From Gonocerus acuteangulatus (Eukaryota; Arthropoda; Insecta; Hemiptera; Coreidae): a stretch of DNA of 64,000 bases. The stretch is from assembly GCA_946811695.1 (NCBI GenBank), contig OX328132.1, forward strand, positions 56,924,044-56,988,043, in the 5' to 3' direction. The notes under the pieces are model-generated. The model saw nothing but the letters and a program-made list of their open reading frames with translations. It did no database searches and was not told where the DNA came from. Every line of letters begins with the position of its first letter. The stretch's first letter is position 1. The translations under genes were made by a program, and so were the position numbers. Shown in pieces: positions 31,700-43,490 of the stretch.

Positions 31700-33238
31700 T
31701 GACTCACAAAACCGTTGGAATGATAGCTTTTGCTTATAAAATTTGAATAACTCGCTGTTTGAAATGTATGATGGGTAATGAAACACATATATATGGTTTT
31801 AACACATGTTTAATAAGTAGAAAATAAATAATAATAATTTTATAGAGGGATAAAAATAAATTCTGAAAAAAAATTGCAAATTGAACTGATCGCAACACTT
31901 TTGTGACTGATTTAAAACTATTATAAAACCTTATAATCTGGTACTTTTTATTGCTTCCTTTGGTTTTAATTGCGGCCTGAATTCTGTTTGGAACACTTTT
32001 CTTAAGATTCTTTGAAAATTATGACGGGATATTGTTCTATATCAATTCGTTTCGCTCACATAATTCTTCAATCGATTCTGCTGAATTTTCGCTCTTGGCC
32101 AAATTTTGTTTTATATGGATGGAAAAGTGCTGAATAATATCAATATTGGGAGACTGGGGGACCAATCTAATAAGGTAATTGAATGATTTTAAAACCATTA
32201 CACTTATTTTTGCAACGTCCTTTGGATCACTACCCTGCTGATATAAAATGTTTTCATTTTGGCATTTAAAACTTGGCAGTAGAGATGAGTGGAAAATTCT
32301 TAGCTATTCCTCAGAGTTAGTTTTTTTTTTCCTATTCTGGCGATCCGTCCAACATTTTCGTCCTTTTTGCTCCCAAGACCTTTTGACTGCCACAGCCAAA
32401 TTTCGAGTAGGCTGGAATTCCCTGTTAGTAATGGGGTACCCAGGTCCATTCCAAATCCAGCATCGTCCTTCAGCCCCAAAACGATTTATTTTTGTTTTTT
32501 TCTGACCTCAGAACACTTCTCCAGTCAGCAATTGTTCAATTTTTATGCTTACGACAAAATTCCAATCGTAGTTGCCTGTGTTTTCTAGATAGTCTCGTAT
32601 CTCTGACTTATTAGTGTTCTTGGAATAGTTTCAGCATTAATGGGAAGCTCCATGTCTGTTTTAAGTCTGTGTTGGCCTTGAACAGGAGTGTCGATCTCGA
32701 CCATCCTAATCACTCGAGCCATTAACTCGCTGTTTCTTTCTCAAAATTTTCTTGTTTGACCTGCAACATGTTTAGATAATAAAGAGTCTTTTTTTTTTTA
32801 ACATATCTACTCACTGTAAAGACATTCAAACCAACTCGAGCAGCAATTTGTCTCATCAACAGGCCTTCATTGAACAAAAGCTCAATACTGTTCTTTATGT
32901 CAGAGAAAATTGAGTTAATCACGAATTTTTTTCTTTATATGGCTTAAATGTTATTTTTTATGTCCGTTCTGGTTGGTAGAAAGTATTTTAAATTGCTAAA
33001 TTGACAGATTACACCTTGGACTTCACTGCACAACATCCGCCACAAAACTGTTGGAATGAACCAACAACAGAAAGCGTACACCTGAGAGTGTCAACATTGA
33101 CTAATCCCTCCAAGATACTTCTAGAATTATACCTCCAAGTCCCAACTAAATTATTTTGATAGTAAATATTATACCGGATTAATTTTTTTTCGATAATATA
33201 ATATAACTTACATATCATTGCAACGGTTTTGTGATTCG

Positions 33239-33241
<3 letters not shown>
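31697..33241 (-). mobile_element. Tc1-like transposon with TIRs
   Basis: Left TIR CAGTGACTCACAAAACCGTT, right TIR AACGGTTTTGTGATTCGCTG (inverted, two changes), both next to TA runs. 1545 bp, typical for Tc1. A degraded transposase lies on the minus strand. Confidence 0.9.
31920..32930 (-). pseudogene. Tc1-like transposase pseudogene
   Basis: Read leftwards from 32922: IKNSIELLFNEGLLMRQIAA and VGLNVFTVSRYVKK are the helix-turn-helix start. Further on come CQNENILYQQGSDPKDVAK (second catalytic Asp region, normally QQDNDPKHTAK) and PQSPNIDIIQHF (normally PQSPDLNPIEH, so the third acidic residue region is altered). Several stops and frame changes intervene. The catalytic residues are eroded, so the element is dead. 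Confidence 0.8.

Positions 33242-33242
<1 letters not shown>

Positions 33243-33320
<78 letters not shown>
33243..33320. repeat. (TA)n(GA)n microsatellite
   Basis: TA run to about 33287, then GA run to about 33320, starting at the right TIR of the Tc1-like element. Confidence 0.95.
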
Positions 33321-33326
<6 letters not shown>

Positions 33327-33651
33327 ATAGCATTAAGGTATATAAAATTGAATTGATTTGATTTTATTTACAGGTATATTACAATCTACATTTTACATTG
33401 TTTTGTGTAATGTGATGACAGGATTAGCCAGGTCTCGGGTACAGCAGGTTGTCAGCCGAATACCTAGGATTCATGCTGATGAGTTGATGTCTACCTTTCA
33501 CCATCGAACACTTGATTGATGACATCGAGACGTAGGCAATGATATCTTGAGGAGAGAAAATATCCATTGATATCACTCTCAAATATTATAATGTAATAAT
33601 ATAAATAAAATATCATATACTAATTTTGATCACTGATATTATTTATTTATG

Positions 33652-33705
<54 letters not shown>

Positions 33706-33907
33706 CGCACACATAAATCTACGTACACTCATACGTACATATGTACACTTATACACATAATTTACTGATTTTTTGTTCACTCCTCTTCACAGCACTTCAC
33801 TGGTTTAATAGATCTCGAGGCCACTTCCTATTAAGACGTCTTGGTGGAGAGGAAGGATGACTGGTGCTGGATAAGGATTGGGCTATAGGTATATAAATAA
33901 TCATTGT
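33321..33907. other. Unassigned DNA with (TA)n
   Basis: A (TA)n run at 33659-33703. No gene recognised elsewhere. Confidence 0.5.
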
Positions 33908-34022
33908 TTTTTTAAGGCGCATCGACATCTGGGGCATTAGCCATCGACATCCATGGTGCAGCTGGGTATTTTTTCAGCGGGCCAAAAATCCAAGGCGTTA
34001 GCCACTAGACCACGGAGAAAGT
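33908..34022 (-). repeat. SINE, tail type 2, internally deleted
   Basis: Tail words 'ggcgcatcgacatctggggc' and 'atccatggtgcagct' are joined to the box A part of the head ('ggcgttagccactagacca'); the B-box part is deleted. Confidence 0.7.
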
Positions 34023-34780
34023 CTTCCAAAAAAAACAAGACAACATTATATTGATATTTCAGAGGCTAGACATAATACCACGTGTTTCATACTGTTCCTT
34101 TGTATTGAATGATGGATAAGTAGGACGACTTCCAAATCTTGAGGATACTGTGCCCCGACTGTCTATTTCATTGTCTAATCCCTTAAGGAGTCTCGTGAGG
34201 TGAAAGGAATTGGAATTTGACGATTTCCAGGAGCCGAGATTAAGGCACTCTAGGGAGATATTTCTGAGAGAACTAATCTAGTGTCTTCCTCCTTAGGCCA
34301 TTAGTGCTGGGTAGTGCTCCGAGAATCTAGCTTCCTTCAATGTCAAGGGACTCCATGTCCTTTCTCTCCCATGGCTTTCAGAAATGGAAGATCCTTCTAA
34401 ATACGCACTTATTATTAACCCTTATGCACTTACATATTCAGTATTCAATGCAGAATACCACCAAAACTAGAATTTCTTATACACACACGCATTAATCTAT
34501 ATGTAACTGGACTGAGCATACTTGATATAAAGCTTTACATTATGCCGAAAATTGTCTTGTACTTCCTAAGAGAAAAGGAAAAGAACAGTTAAACCACAAT
34601 TGGATAGAGCGTCAGAGTGACAAGCAAAGGATAAATGTTATCCTCAACATTTATTCCCTTGCAATGTTTGTAGATTTATTTTTAGTGTTATTTGCAATTT
34701 TAGTTAAAAAAATTTCAAATTATTTTTTTGGATATATATGGCAAAGGTAAAAAAATAGTACCCCTTTTTCCTATGTACTA
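34023..34780. other. Unassigned DNA
   Basis: Nothing recognised. Confidence 0.4.
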
Positions 34781-34789
34781 CATTATTCT

Positions 34790-34845
34790 TGGCTTGCCCT
34801 ACATATTTCGTGGCCTTCATGCCACCTCCTCAGGGACTATTAAAT
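34790..34845 (-). ncRNA. Hammerhead-like ribozyme motif, Penelope type
   Basis: Minus strand: GTCC (stem I), CTGAGGA (34833-34827), stem II GTGGC/GCCAC closing on a six-base loop, GAAA (34809-34806), TATGTA, then GGGC, which pairs with GTCC. The layout equals that at 26985-27035 although the stem sequences differ, which is what conserved structure predicts. Predicted cleavage is between 34800 and 34799. A single extra G precedes stem II. Confidence 0.6.
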
Positions 34846-35369
34846 CCTTTTGTGTGTGCCACTCGTTACCCATATTAAGACTGATTTAAAATTATGTTTG
34901 AAGTTTGGATTAAATTGTTCAACTACTTTGAAATGTTTTTTGAATTCTCCCCTCAAAATGTCTCGTCAAAACATGAGTGCCAACTACATCACTTAAAGGA
35001 TATATCAATGAAAATTTGGAAAACAAAAAATATGATATACCTCCCAAATTAAAAACTTTTCCAATCATTTCCTTCAGTTACTTTTTATTGCTTCCGGACT
35101 GGACAATGGATTCCTACAGTTTGGTTAATAAAAAATGAATAATTTATAATTTCTTCACACAAGGTATTTGGTAGTAACAAAACTACATTCCACATTTTTT
35201 TTTGACAAAAGGGAGCTAATCGTTCAGTTTATCTCTCAATAAACTTCCACTTCATTTGCATAGATTTAATGCTTACTAAATGTAGAAATTTTCCTGTAGG
35301 TATTGAATCTGTAGTCCGTTAGGGAGCTGAAAAAAAAATTCGCAAGACACCTCTGATTCATCGAGAAAA
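34846..35369. other. Unassigned AT-rich DNA
   Basis: Nothing recognised. Confidence 0.4.
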
Positions 35370-35685
35370 CAGAATTGGACGTCCATAAGGTATCTTCTGT
35401 GAATGGATTTAGTGAATTAAATCACGTTTTTGTTTAAACGAAAATGTGTCTATTTTATGATAATAAAATAATTAGATTTTAATTATCTTGAACAGTTTTT
35501 GAGCAATTGTTCCTTATTCAATAAAAAATATTACTACGTTAAAAAAACAGAAAATTGGACATAACTGCTTTTCCCTTCGGAATCAGACCATACTTCAAAT
35601 GAACTTTTTTGTTGGAAATGATTTCCAAAATCACGTCCTAGAGTTTGGCTACATAGACCTGAATTACCCCGTATATATATTAAAA
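35370..35685 (+). repeat. Interspersed repeat with TACAGGGTR-type end, copy 1
   Basis: About 300 bases closely match 51785-52095: 'ttatcttgaacagttt', 'ggaatcagaccatacttcaa', 'ggaaatgatttccaaaatca' and 'catagacctgaatyaccc'. The right end, GGGTRATTCAGG when inverted, resembles DNA-transposon tips. No coding sequence. Confidence 0.75.
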
Positions 35686-36574
35686 ATTTTCCTATTAAGT
35701 ATTTTAATAACAATTACTTTAAAACGTTGAAAAATGTTTAAACCCGAAAAGTTATTTTCGGACTTTTACTTTTTCAAAATGAAAATAAAAATAAAAGTTT
35801 CAAAAATATTTTTTAAAAATAAAAGTTAACGATTATTTTCGAACCCTGCTAAAAACTCATTAACATGTCGGACAGTACTCCGTGGGACAGTCAATTAATA
35901 TAATGGTTTGTTTATGTTTGGGTTGTCTAATTTTCCAAAACGAAAATAAGTCCGTACGTAGTGAAAAAATTTGCAAGAGCTGCTCTATCGGGAGCCATGA
36001 CATTTTAAAAGTTCAGGTTGCAATATCTTCAGTATAAATTTCAAGGAAAATAGACGATCAGAAAAACATTAGGAAGACAGAGAACTTCACATTTCACCTG
36101 ATAAGTCCTAAGGTTCTTATTTTTTTTTTTATCTAAGCCAGTTTCATTTCCATCGGTTTGTCCTTCTCGTAATCCATCTCCCGGTTTCTTCCAATTGAAA
36201 AAGTTTTAGCTCGCCTTTTCACACCTTAGGGAGAAAAACTGCTTTCGGAGTTAATAGAATACTGGAACGGTGGGTCCTACCAGACCAGTCAAGGCCAATA
36301 AAATCCTAAAAAAACAAATGTGTGTATGGTGCGTGTACGTGTGCCAATATATACATATAAATAGACATATATCTACTATATATTTGTCAAATACCATTCA
36401 GTCACTCACTGACTGACTCACTCATCTATCATCGCTCAACACAAACCACTCGACAGAAAAATTTGAAATTTTGCATGTAAACATTCGCTAAGAAAGGTTT
36501 TTTTGATATTCAATTTTTTAGCGTACTCTCGTAGAGTTTACGCTATGAGGAACAAAATCAGCATTTTAATTGTA
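35686..36574. other. Unassigned DNA with a possible Helitron-like block
   Basis: 36395-36475 contains 'tcactcactgactgactcac' and 'gaaattttgcatg', words that recur in weaker form at 41630-41700. A short hairpin GCGTA..TTTACGC ends near 36543. Assignment to Helitrons is a guess. Confidence 0.3.
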
Positions 36575-36716
36575 TCTTTGCCATTAAAAATCCATGGTGC
36601 TGCAGGGAATTTCTTTAACTTGCCCTGATATGAAGAAAGAAGAAGCCTGGTGCAGGCGGGACTGGAACCCGTCAGAGAATCTAAGGCGTTAGCCACAGGA
36701 CCACGGGGAGACACCC
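36575..36716 (-). repeat. SINE, tail type 2
   Basis: Degenerate tail, a worn B-box region ('gactggaacccg'), and box A region 'ggcgttagccacaggacca'. Minus strand. Confidence 0.7.
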
Positions 36717-36942
36717 GACAATAATTTGTAGTTATACCTGATTCCCATGAAGGCTTACTGGTGACTTGGGCACATTTCTTAGTGAATCTGTCTTTTCCTT
36801 TGGGAGACTTCGTGGCCAGCCAAATAAGGGTAAAACACACATACAGGTATTGAGAGCAGAGCGATGATATTTCGAGCGACAAAATCAAATCCATAGAATC
36901 AAGTAGGAACGCGCACACAAACAGCTGTTGTGAGCGTAGCGA

Positions 36943-37225
36943 TGCACCCAGATGTTATAGTGAGGGGATCTCTGAAAACACAATGCTCTGGCTCCTACCT
37001 CGAACTTGTACTGAATGAGGACTCCAAAAAACCCAATGGTCTAGCGTCCACCCGGATGTTATAGTGAGGGGAACTCTGAAAACACAATGCTCCAGCTTCC
37101 ACCCGGATGTTATAGTGAGGGAAACTCTGAAAACACAACACTCTAGCTTCCACCCGGATGTTATAGTGAGGGAAACTCTGAAAACACAATGCTCTGGCTC
37201 CTACCTGAAAGTTTTAGTAAATGGA
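36943..37225. repeat. Minisatellite, 57-bp unit, about five copies
   Basis: The unit holds 'cacccggatgttatagtgag', 'ggaactctgaaaacacaatg' and 'ctc(c/t)agcttc'. The last full units are nearly identical. Confidence 0.9.
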
Positions 37226-37315
37226 ATCATATCAGCTGGGGCTGATATGTGAGAGTAGTAGAATCATTGCTTCAGAACGTTCAAGTTTTTTTGGCAAACG
37301 TTTTTATTTATTTAA

Positions 37316-37488
37316 TTTTTTTTTTATGGCGCACCAACATCTGGGCCATTAGCGCCGACATCCCTGATGCAGCGATGAATTTTCTCAACAAGCCGTGAGA
37401 TGAGAAAATTACTGCCGCCGGTGGGACTGGAACCCATAATTTCCCGCATGAGAATCTGCGGCGTTAGCCACTAGACCACGGAGGGACC
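37316..37488 (-). mobile_element. SINE, tail type 2, full structure
   Basis: Poly(T), then the tail 'ggcgcaccaacatctgggcc', a body with 'gagatgagaaaatt', B box region 'gggactggaaccc' and box A region 'ggcgttagccactagaccac'. All modules are present on the minus strand. Confidence 0.85.
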
Positions 37489-37661
37489 CTTTTTGGGCAT
37501 ACTTTTCGAAATTTCTAGTTCATGTAAATTGTTTATTTAATATTCCTAACTATTATTCTGTTTATCTTGACTTTTATATCCTAACTGGTAATTTGCGCAA
37601 AATAAAATAAATAAAGATTATAGCGAATAGAATTTGCAGGCGGTTATTTAAAGAATGGGGT

Positions 37662-37666
<5 letters not shown>

Positions 37667-37715
<49 letters not shown>

Positions 37716-37846
37716 GGCGCATCGTCATAATTCTTGGCCATTAGCGCCGACGTCCATGGTGCAGCCAGGAATTTTCTCAGCGAGCCCTGAGATGAGAACA
37801 TTTCTGGCGCCGGTGGGGATTGAACCCACCATCTCCCGCTTATGAT
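37667..37846 (-). mobile_element. SINE, tail type 2, 5'-truncated, 14-bp TSD
   Basis: A 47-base T-run, tail and B box are present, but the head begins at TCATAAGCGGGAG, so box A is missing. GAATGGGGTAGTTT flanks it perfectly (37653-37666 and 37847-37860). A long uninterrupted tail and a perfect duplication indicate a recent insertion. Confidence 0.92.
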
Positions 37847-37860
37847 GAATGGGGTAGTTT

Positions 37861-38499
37861 ATTTGTTTTTGTAATAATGGATTAAATTTTGTGTTTATAA
37901 GAATTTTCACAGTCTGGTATGCTGAATAGACTTCATAAATCGTAGAGGCAGCGTTTCAATAATCTCCATCTACAGACGTAATGCAGAATGCTAACAGAGT
38001 GTTCAGTGATTCGGAATGCATCAATAGCAGCTCTGGAATATCGAACATAATAGGTTCTGCAGGGGGTTCAATTCTTGCCCGTAAGCTTTGAGGCTGAACA
38101 GATTTCATATGCATTCTCCATGCTTTGATTATCCGCGAAGATAATCCGCGATAAAAGACAGGATTATGCCCGAGTTCCTATTCTAGCAAGCTGGTGTATG
38201 ACATGTCACCGACAGACCAGGTCGGAGCCATTTTCCATCACATCAGGGGCATTTAATCTGCTGTAAATAGACGAACACATGAGTCGTTCAGGTGAAACCA
38301 AGTCAGTCCATTTCCCGAACTATTATCATATCTCAGGAAAATTAAATACTTACTGCGCGGAGAACATATAGTAGGTAAAATATGTCTTTTAGCGCAAATC
38401 GGATCTTCCTATAGGGATGAAAACCCCATTATCAAGGTACACAATGGTGTCGAGAGGGGGGGGGGGAATACCCAGACTGAAAGTTTTTAATCGCGTTTG
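37861..38499. other. Unassigned DNA
   Basis: A G-run lies near 38456-38466. Nothing else recognised. Confidence 0.4.
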
Positions 38500-39440
38500 A
38501 ATTTACATTTTAGCATAAATATGGTTTAGCGATGACTAAACTGGAAAAAACAAATTATTTCGTTTAGAGCCTTCTCCTTAAATTCAGGAACATAAATGTG
38601 CTTTAGGGCCACCCGACGCCAGCGGGCACCGTCTTGTGACAATTTTTTGTAACGCTTGGTCTACCCGATAAACCTGTGCACGTAAAGTACTCTATAACAT
38701 ACAGTCTTCTTTTTCGTACATGGCCACTGCGCATGCGCGAACGCCACTGCACACGCGCGAACGCCACTGCGCATGCACGAACGCTACTGCGATTGCGCGG
38801 ACGCCAGCGGACACTTTTTTTTGTGACACATACAGAGTTTTTTTTCGTACATGGCTACTGCGCATGCACGAACGTCACTGAGGATGCGCGAATGCCAGAG
38901 GACACTTTTTTGTGACACTTAGTAACGGCGTTTTCCAGTTTAGTCACCGCTAAAGCATATTTATGCTAAAAGTATTAGAAAAACGTGTGCGCTGGCGTTT
39001 GCGCATGTTTGGTGGCCATGGACGAAAAAGAAGACTGTATGTTATACAGTAGTTTAAATAGGTTTGTCGGGTTGACCTAAAGCACATTTATGTTCCTGAA
39101 TTAGAGCAGAAGGCTGTAAACGACATTTTAGCATAAATATGCTTTAGCGATGACTAAACAGAAAAAAAGTGCCTGCTGGCGTTCGCGCATGCGCGGTGGC
39201 CATGTACGAAAAAGAAGACTGTATGTTATAGAGTACATTACGTGCACAGGTTTATCGGGTAGACCAAGCGTTACAAAAAAGTGTCACAAGACGGTGCCCG
39301 CTGGCGTTCGCGCTTGCGCGGTGGCCATGTACGAAAAGGATGACTGTATGTTATACAGTGCATTACATAGGTTTGTCGGGTGGCCCAAAAGCACATTTAT
39401 GTTCCTGAATTTGAGCAGAAGGCTCTAAACGAAATTTATA
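38500..39440. repeat. Foldback block with CpG-rich GCGCATGCGC repeats
   Basis: The outer arms 'cgtttagagccttctcctta' (38560) and its inverse (about 39410-39433) enclose further inverted and direct modules. The module 'cattttagcataaatatg' occurs at 38507 (+), 38950 (-) and 39123 (+). CpG-rich 20-bp units 'ctgcgcatgcgcgaacgcca' repeat in both orientations near 38725-38910 and 39180-39330. No ORF of interest. Confidence 0.8.
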
Positions 39441-39860
39441 GTATGTGATAATATAAAGCATTAGTAATATGGCTAACTGGAATACTCCAGTCTGAAATGG
39501 TTAGAACCATAAAAGCCTTTGTATAGGCACATTAAGCATTAGTGCTGATAGGCTGGTTTATACATTTTATACCTAATTAGTTTTAAATACTGCTCTAATT
39601 TTGCGTGTCCGTTTTATCCCATCTTTTGTTGACCGTGAGCACCGTACTCACAGTTTATAGTAAAAAGTACAACAATACCACTCATTTTATTGCTGAAACA
39701 TTTTTTTTTTACACAGGAAGTCTCATGCATGTACGTAGAAGTAGGATTTAAAAGACATTTTTTGTTTGGCAAAATGTACCATAAACGTGTTGCATTCAGT
39801 TTGTGAAGATTTGTAATGAAACTCTCCAAAAATGGTCTGAGTTAGATAAAATGTGGCACA
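39441..39860. other. Unassigned DNA
   Basis: Nothing recognised. Confidence 0.4.
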
Positions 39861-39870
39861 AGAATACTTA

Positions 39871-39968
39871 ATGGGGTCCATCGTGGTCTAATGGTTAGCG
39901 CATTGGATTCATAAGCGGGAGATGGTGGGTTCGATCCCCACATCCGGCAGGAATTTTCTCAAAAAAAA
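39871..39968 (+). mobile_element. Head-only SINE with 10-bp TSD
   Basis: The tRNA-like head (GGTCTAATGGTTAGCGC, GGTTCGATCCCC) runs only to 'ggcaggaattttctc' and then a short A-run. AGAATACTTA flanks it perfectly (39861-39870 and 39969-39978). The type 2 tail is missing, yet the insertion shows a normal retroposition signature. Confidence 0.92.
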
Positions 39969-39994
39969 AGAATACTTAGCTCGTACTCAAATTC

Positions 39995-40160
39995 GATTGA
40001 GTTGTTAACAGCAGAATCTGCCTACAGAAACGCTGTTTTTTTGGCAGAATTCGTAGAAAAATGGTAGCACTTACGGTTATGCGTTAATAGACGCCTAGAT
40101 AAGCACTAACCCCATGTCAAAGTATCCAATCGACAAAAAACTTACAATGTGATATCTATA
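39995..40160 (-). repeat. Hairpin-element internal fragment, diverged
   Basis: 'cagcagaatctgcctacaga', 'gtagcacttacggttatgcg' resemble 48900-48980. Weak. Confidence 0.35.
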
Positions 40161-41009
40161 GCCGTTTACGAAAAATAAACTGGAACAAATAGAACAATAG
40201 GTTTGGATACTCCAAACATTTTTCGCACGTTTGTCATTCGTCCGTTTTATTAACAGACATGAGCAGTATTAAATTTTTCGTGTGCATTAATAAATATCTC
40301 AAATGCAGTTGGGAAATCGAGTTAAGCAGAAGGTGGTCATTCCAAAGTTTTTTAAATGCCGTACAGAAAATTTCCTGTTTAAAACTACAATAGGGCGATG
40401 CATGCCGGAGAAAATGTGTTGCTGTCGTTTCATGGTCACGACAATCACTTTAACCCGTGATTTAATCCTTCCAGCAGTAAAATGAGTTATTCGGGAATAA
40501 AAAGTATCAGAATTGGGAATGACGTTAAATACCCCGATCTTTAAGAATTAGCATGGACGAGAAATAGGGGCAAGTATATCGGATTTCAATGGAAAATTCC
40601 TTTTGACTAATAAACACATTAGGACATCACTTGTTTTGAGATTTTTCCCTGCAGACATTTAAATTTTTAAACATTAACGTAAATATGAGTTAATGAATAC
40701 ATTGTAAATCATCCAAAATACATGGCAAAACGTTTGAAGAGAACCAAATCTTATGCGATGATATGGTGCTGTAAATTGGACATGAGAAAACAAATATCTC
40801 CTACATTTTTTGTATTCTGCTAATAAATAAACATTCGAATCCTTCCGAAATGCTTTGAAAATAGTTTAATGGAAAGGAAATGTAAGTTCGATAATAAGTT
40901 CGTTTTCCGAATAGAAGAGTGGGGAATAAGAGAAGTGAATCAATATATGTAGCGCACATAGCGAAGATCTAGAAGCAAACAAAGATGGAACGGATGTGGG
41001 AGCTCTTTA
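40161..41009. other. Unassigned DNA
   Basis: Nothing recognised. Confidence 0.4.
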
Positions 41010-41430
41010 ATGTCTGCAGTCAGGGGTAGAGGTTGGTGCCAGCTCTGCATTTATCCCTACAACACATGCACCTCTAGCTTGTCATGGATCTAGCTAAGGT
41101 AACTAGGACACGCAGGAGTGGAGGTTGGTGCCAGCTCTGCATTTATCCCTACAACACATACATCTCTAGCTTGTCATGGATCTAGCTAAGGTAACTAGGA
41201 CACGCAGGAGTGGAGGTTGGTGCCAGCTCTGCATTTATCCCTACAACACATACATCTCTAGCTTGTCATGGATCTAGCTAAGGTATTGTATTTAGGATAA
41301 TCGGGAGTAAACGAGTTCGCCAGCTCCGAATTTATCCCTACATAACAAACACTTCTTGTTCATGGATCTTGCTAAGGTATCTAGTATAGTAAGGAGTAGA
41401 GGTGTTTGCAAGCTCTGAATCTAGCTGCAC
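41010..41430. repeat. Minisatellite, 93-bp unit, four copies
   Basis: The unit holds 'gaggttggtgccagctctgc', 'tttatccctacaacaca' and 'cttgtcatggatctagctaa'. The first three units are nearly identical; the last is worn. Confidence 0.9.
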
Positions 41431-42122
41431 AGTAGTGCGCCAGGCCAAGTTCCGGCCTATGCACACTGCACACGAAGTATTAAACGTGATTGTTACCCTC
41501 TCATAATATTGAATCAGTTAAAGATGAACTTAAGAAATGTTACACAGGCATTCTACTAATAGATGTGAGTAAAATTGGAAAGTTTCATAATTCTACATTG
41601 CAGCGTTTCTGAGTTATAGGTGTTGGAATATGACTCACTCACTTATGAAAATTATTAGGTACTTCCCAAAAAGCTAGAGACTTGAAATTTTGCAGGAGGA
41701 TAAACCTTGGGGTATTTTAAAAAAAATCGAAATTCGTGAAGAGGTGCGTATGAACCAAAAAGGGTGCCCGTTTTGTACTTATTCTACCTTCAGAAACCTA
41801 TCATTCCTTCCTAAACCTATCATGTGGGGTATCACAAGGCAAAAATCCGAAAATACAGAAAATTAGAGTTGTGACCTTTCCCCAGGGATTTTCGTATACA
41901 CGCAAAAATACCCGACAAACAGCTCGACGCGCTACCAAGCGTCACGTCCGAGCGTCATCCTCCTCAAGCCAAACGTTGACGGCGCCAACTTAAAATTCAT
42001 TAACAAAAAGTATTGATGTTCCCTAAAACACTAACATTAAAAGGAAGAGGCCAGTTTGCCTATTGAAGTTATGATATCATAGTATTGGGCCAAGTTTAAG
42101 ACCCTTAATAATGGGGTGAGTG

Positions 42123-42124
<2 letters not shown>
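41431..42124. other. Unassigned DNA
   Basis: Nothing recognised beyond the 'gactcactcactt' block near 41632. Confidence 0.4.

Positions 42125-42154
<30 letters not shown>
42125..42154. repeat. Poly(A) run
   Basis: Thirty A in a row, about 80 bases downstream (minus strand sense) of the mariner remnant. Confidence 0.9.
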
Positions 42155-42156
<2 letters not shown>

Positions 42157-42239
42157 CCTTTTATAGGTAAAAATCAAAGTTTTTTTTCTTCTACTTACAA
42201 TGTTTTTAATAATCAAAATATATACCATTGTGTTCTATG

Positions 42240-42908
42240 GTTTGTGGCCATAGAACCTATCACCTACCACTCTTTGTGTATAGAATCGAAGAACTCACGA
42301 ACGCCATTTTCAACTTCATTCAAGTTGTTGAATGTTTTTCCTTGAAGGAAATGAGTCATTGATCTGAACAGGTGCTAGTCTAATTGTGCTAGGTCTGGGC
42401 TACATGCTGGGTGAGGGAGAAGCTCGATTCCTTCCAAATCGGGTAGTTTTTAGCTTGTAAGGCGAGAGGTGTGGGGTTTGGCATTATCTTGTCGGAACAA
42501 GACTTGCTTTCTGTTGACTAAACCAGGATACCGCTGAACCAAAAAATCGTAAATTCTCAGCAGTTGTACTGAATATAACCTCGTAGAATTGCTTTTTGTA
42601 GGACCGGCTTCAATAGAAGTGCGCAGAGCGTTCTGGTTGACTACTGAAACAAGCCCTGATACGCCTTGAGATTTCTTTTCAAGGCTCAAATCACCTTTAT
42701 TAAATTTTTGGAACCAACTTCTCATTGTCCTTTCATTCAAAGAGACTTCATCCTCAAATTCAACCACTAAACGAATGCCTTCAGTTGCTGAAAACTTCCG
42801 TTTCCAAAAATAAGGCAAAATTTGGATAATTCCGTACTGTAGTGCCATTGTAAACAAAGGGGAGCTATAGAAGGACTGAGCCCGGATAGAGGGCATGCTG
42901 GTTACCAA
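42240..42908 (-). pseudogene. Mariner transposase with internal deletion
   Basis: From 42908 leftwards: EFEDEVSLNERTMRSWFQKF and GDLSLEKKSQGVSGL are the HTH region; VVNQNALRTSIEAGPTKSN follows. The frame then jumps to LLRIYDFLVQRYPGLVNRKQ and VLFRQDNAKPHTS, the second catalytic-Asp region, so the middle of the protein (including the first catalytic Asp) is deleted. Downstream, in another frame, PHPACSPDLAQ and LQGKTFNNLNEVENGV complete the C-terminus. This mariner lineage differs from the two short elements at 25507 and 48347. No TIR was identified. Dead copy. Confidence 0.85.
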
Positions 42909-43490
42909 ATGATTCAGAAGGGATCAAACATCACACATTTCTTAGCTCCCAAATGTAAATAAGAGAGGAATTACGGTGTAAAGTTCAAACACAAAGAAAA
43001 CGGTAATTTTTCCTGACTCAACCCATTAAATTGTCAAGAACGTAAAATACCCTCTAACTTATTTGCGCATTTCCAACTTGGCCAGTTTTCGTTAACTTAC
43101 ATACGGACGTGGTCACTTTAACTTACATACGGCCGTGGTCGCTTTAACTTACCTATGTAGATTCATATAAACCCGATCGTTTTATGTCATCAGAGAGTTT
43201 ATTATAACCCTGAATCGTTACCCTAAGGGTTTAAAACGTTAAATGACAGTAATTTTATAATAAATCCGATCGTCATAGTGGGCATAATGAAAATGCACAA
43301 AAAAAGGGTATTTTTGAAGTATCGGATTAGAAGTTTTGGAGCGTTTAATTCGGGTTCTGGGCTAATAGGTAAGCCAGTTTGATTAAAATAAATATATCTT
43401 TATACAATTTCCGTGCCCTTCGGAAGCGGGCATGGAAACCTGAAATCACTTTCTTATTTTATATATATATGCACATACTCGCGTAACCAA
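42909..43490. other. Unassigned DNA with a short tandem repeat
   Basis: At 43092-43162 'taacttacatacgg.cgtggtc' repeats two and a half times. Nothing else recognised. Confidence 0.5.
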
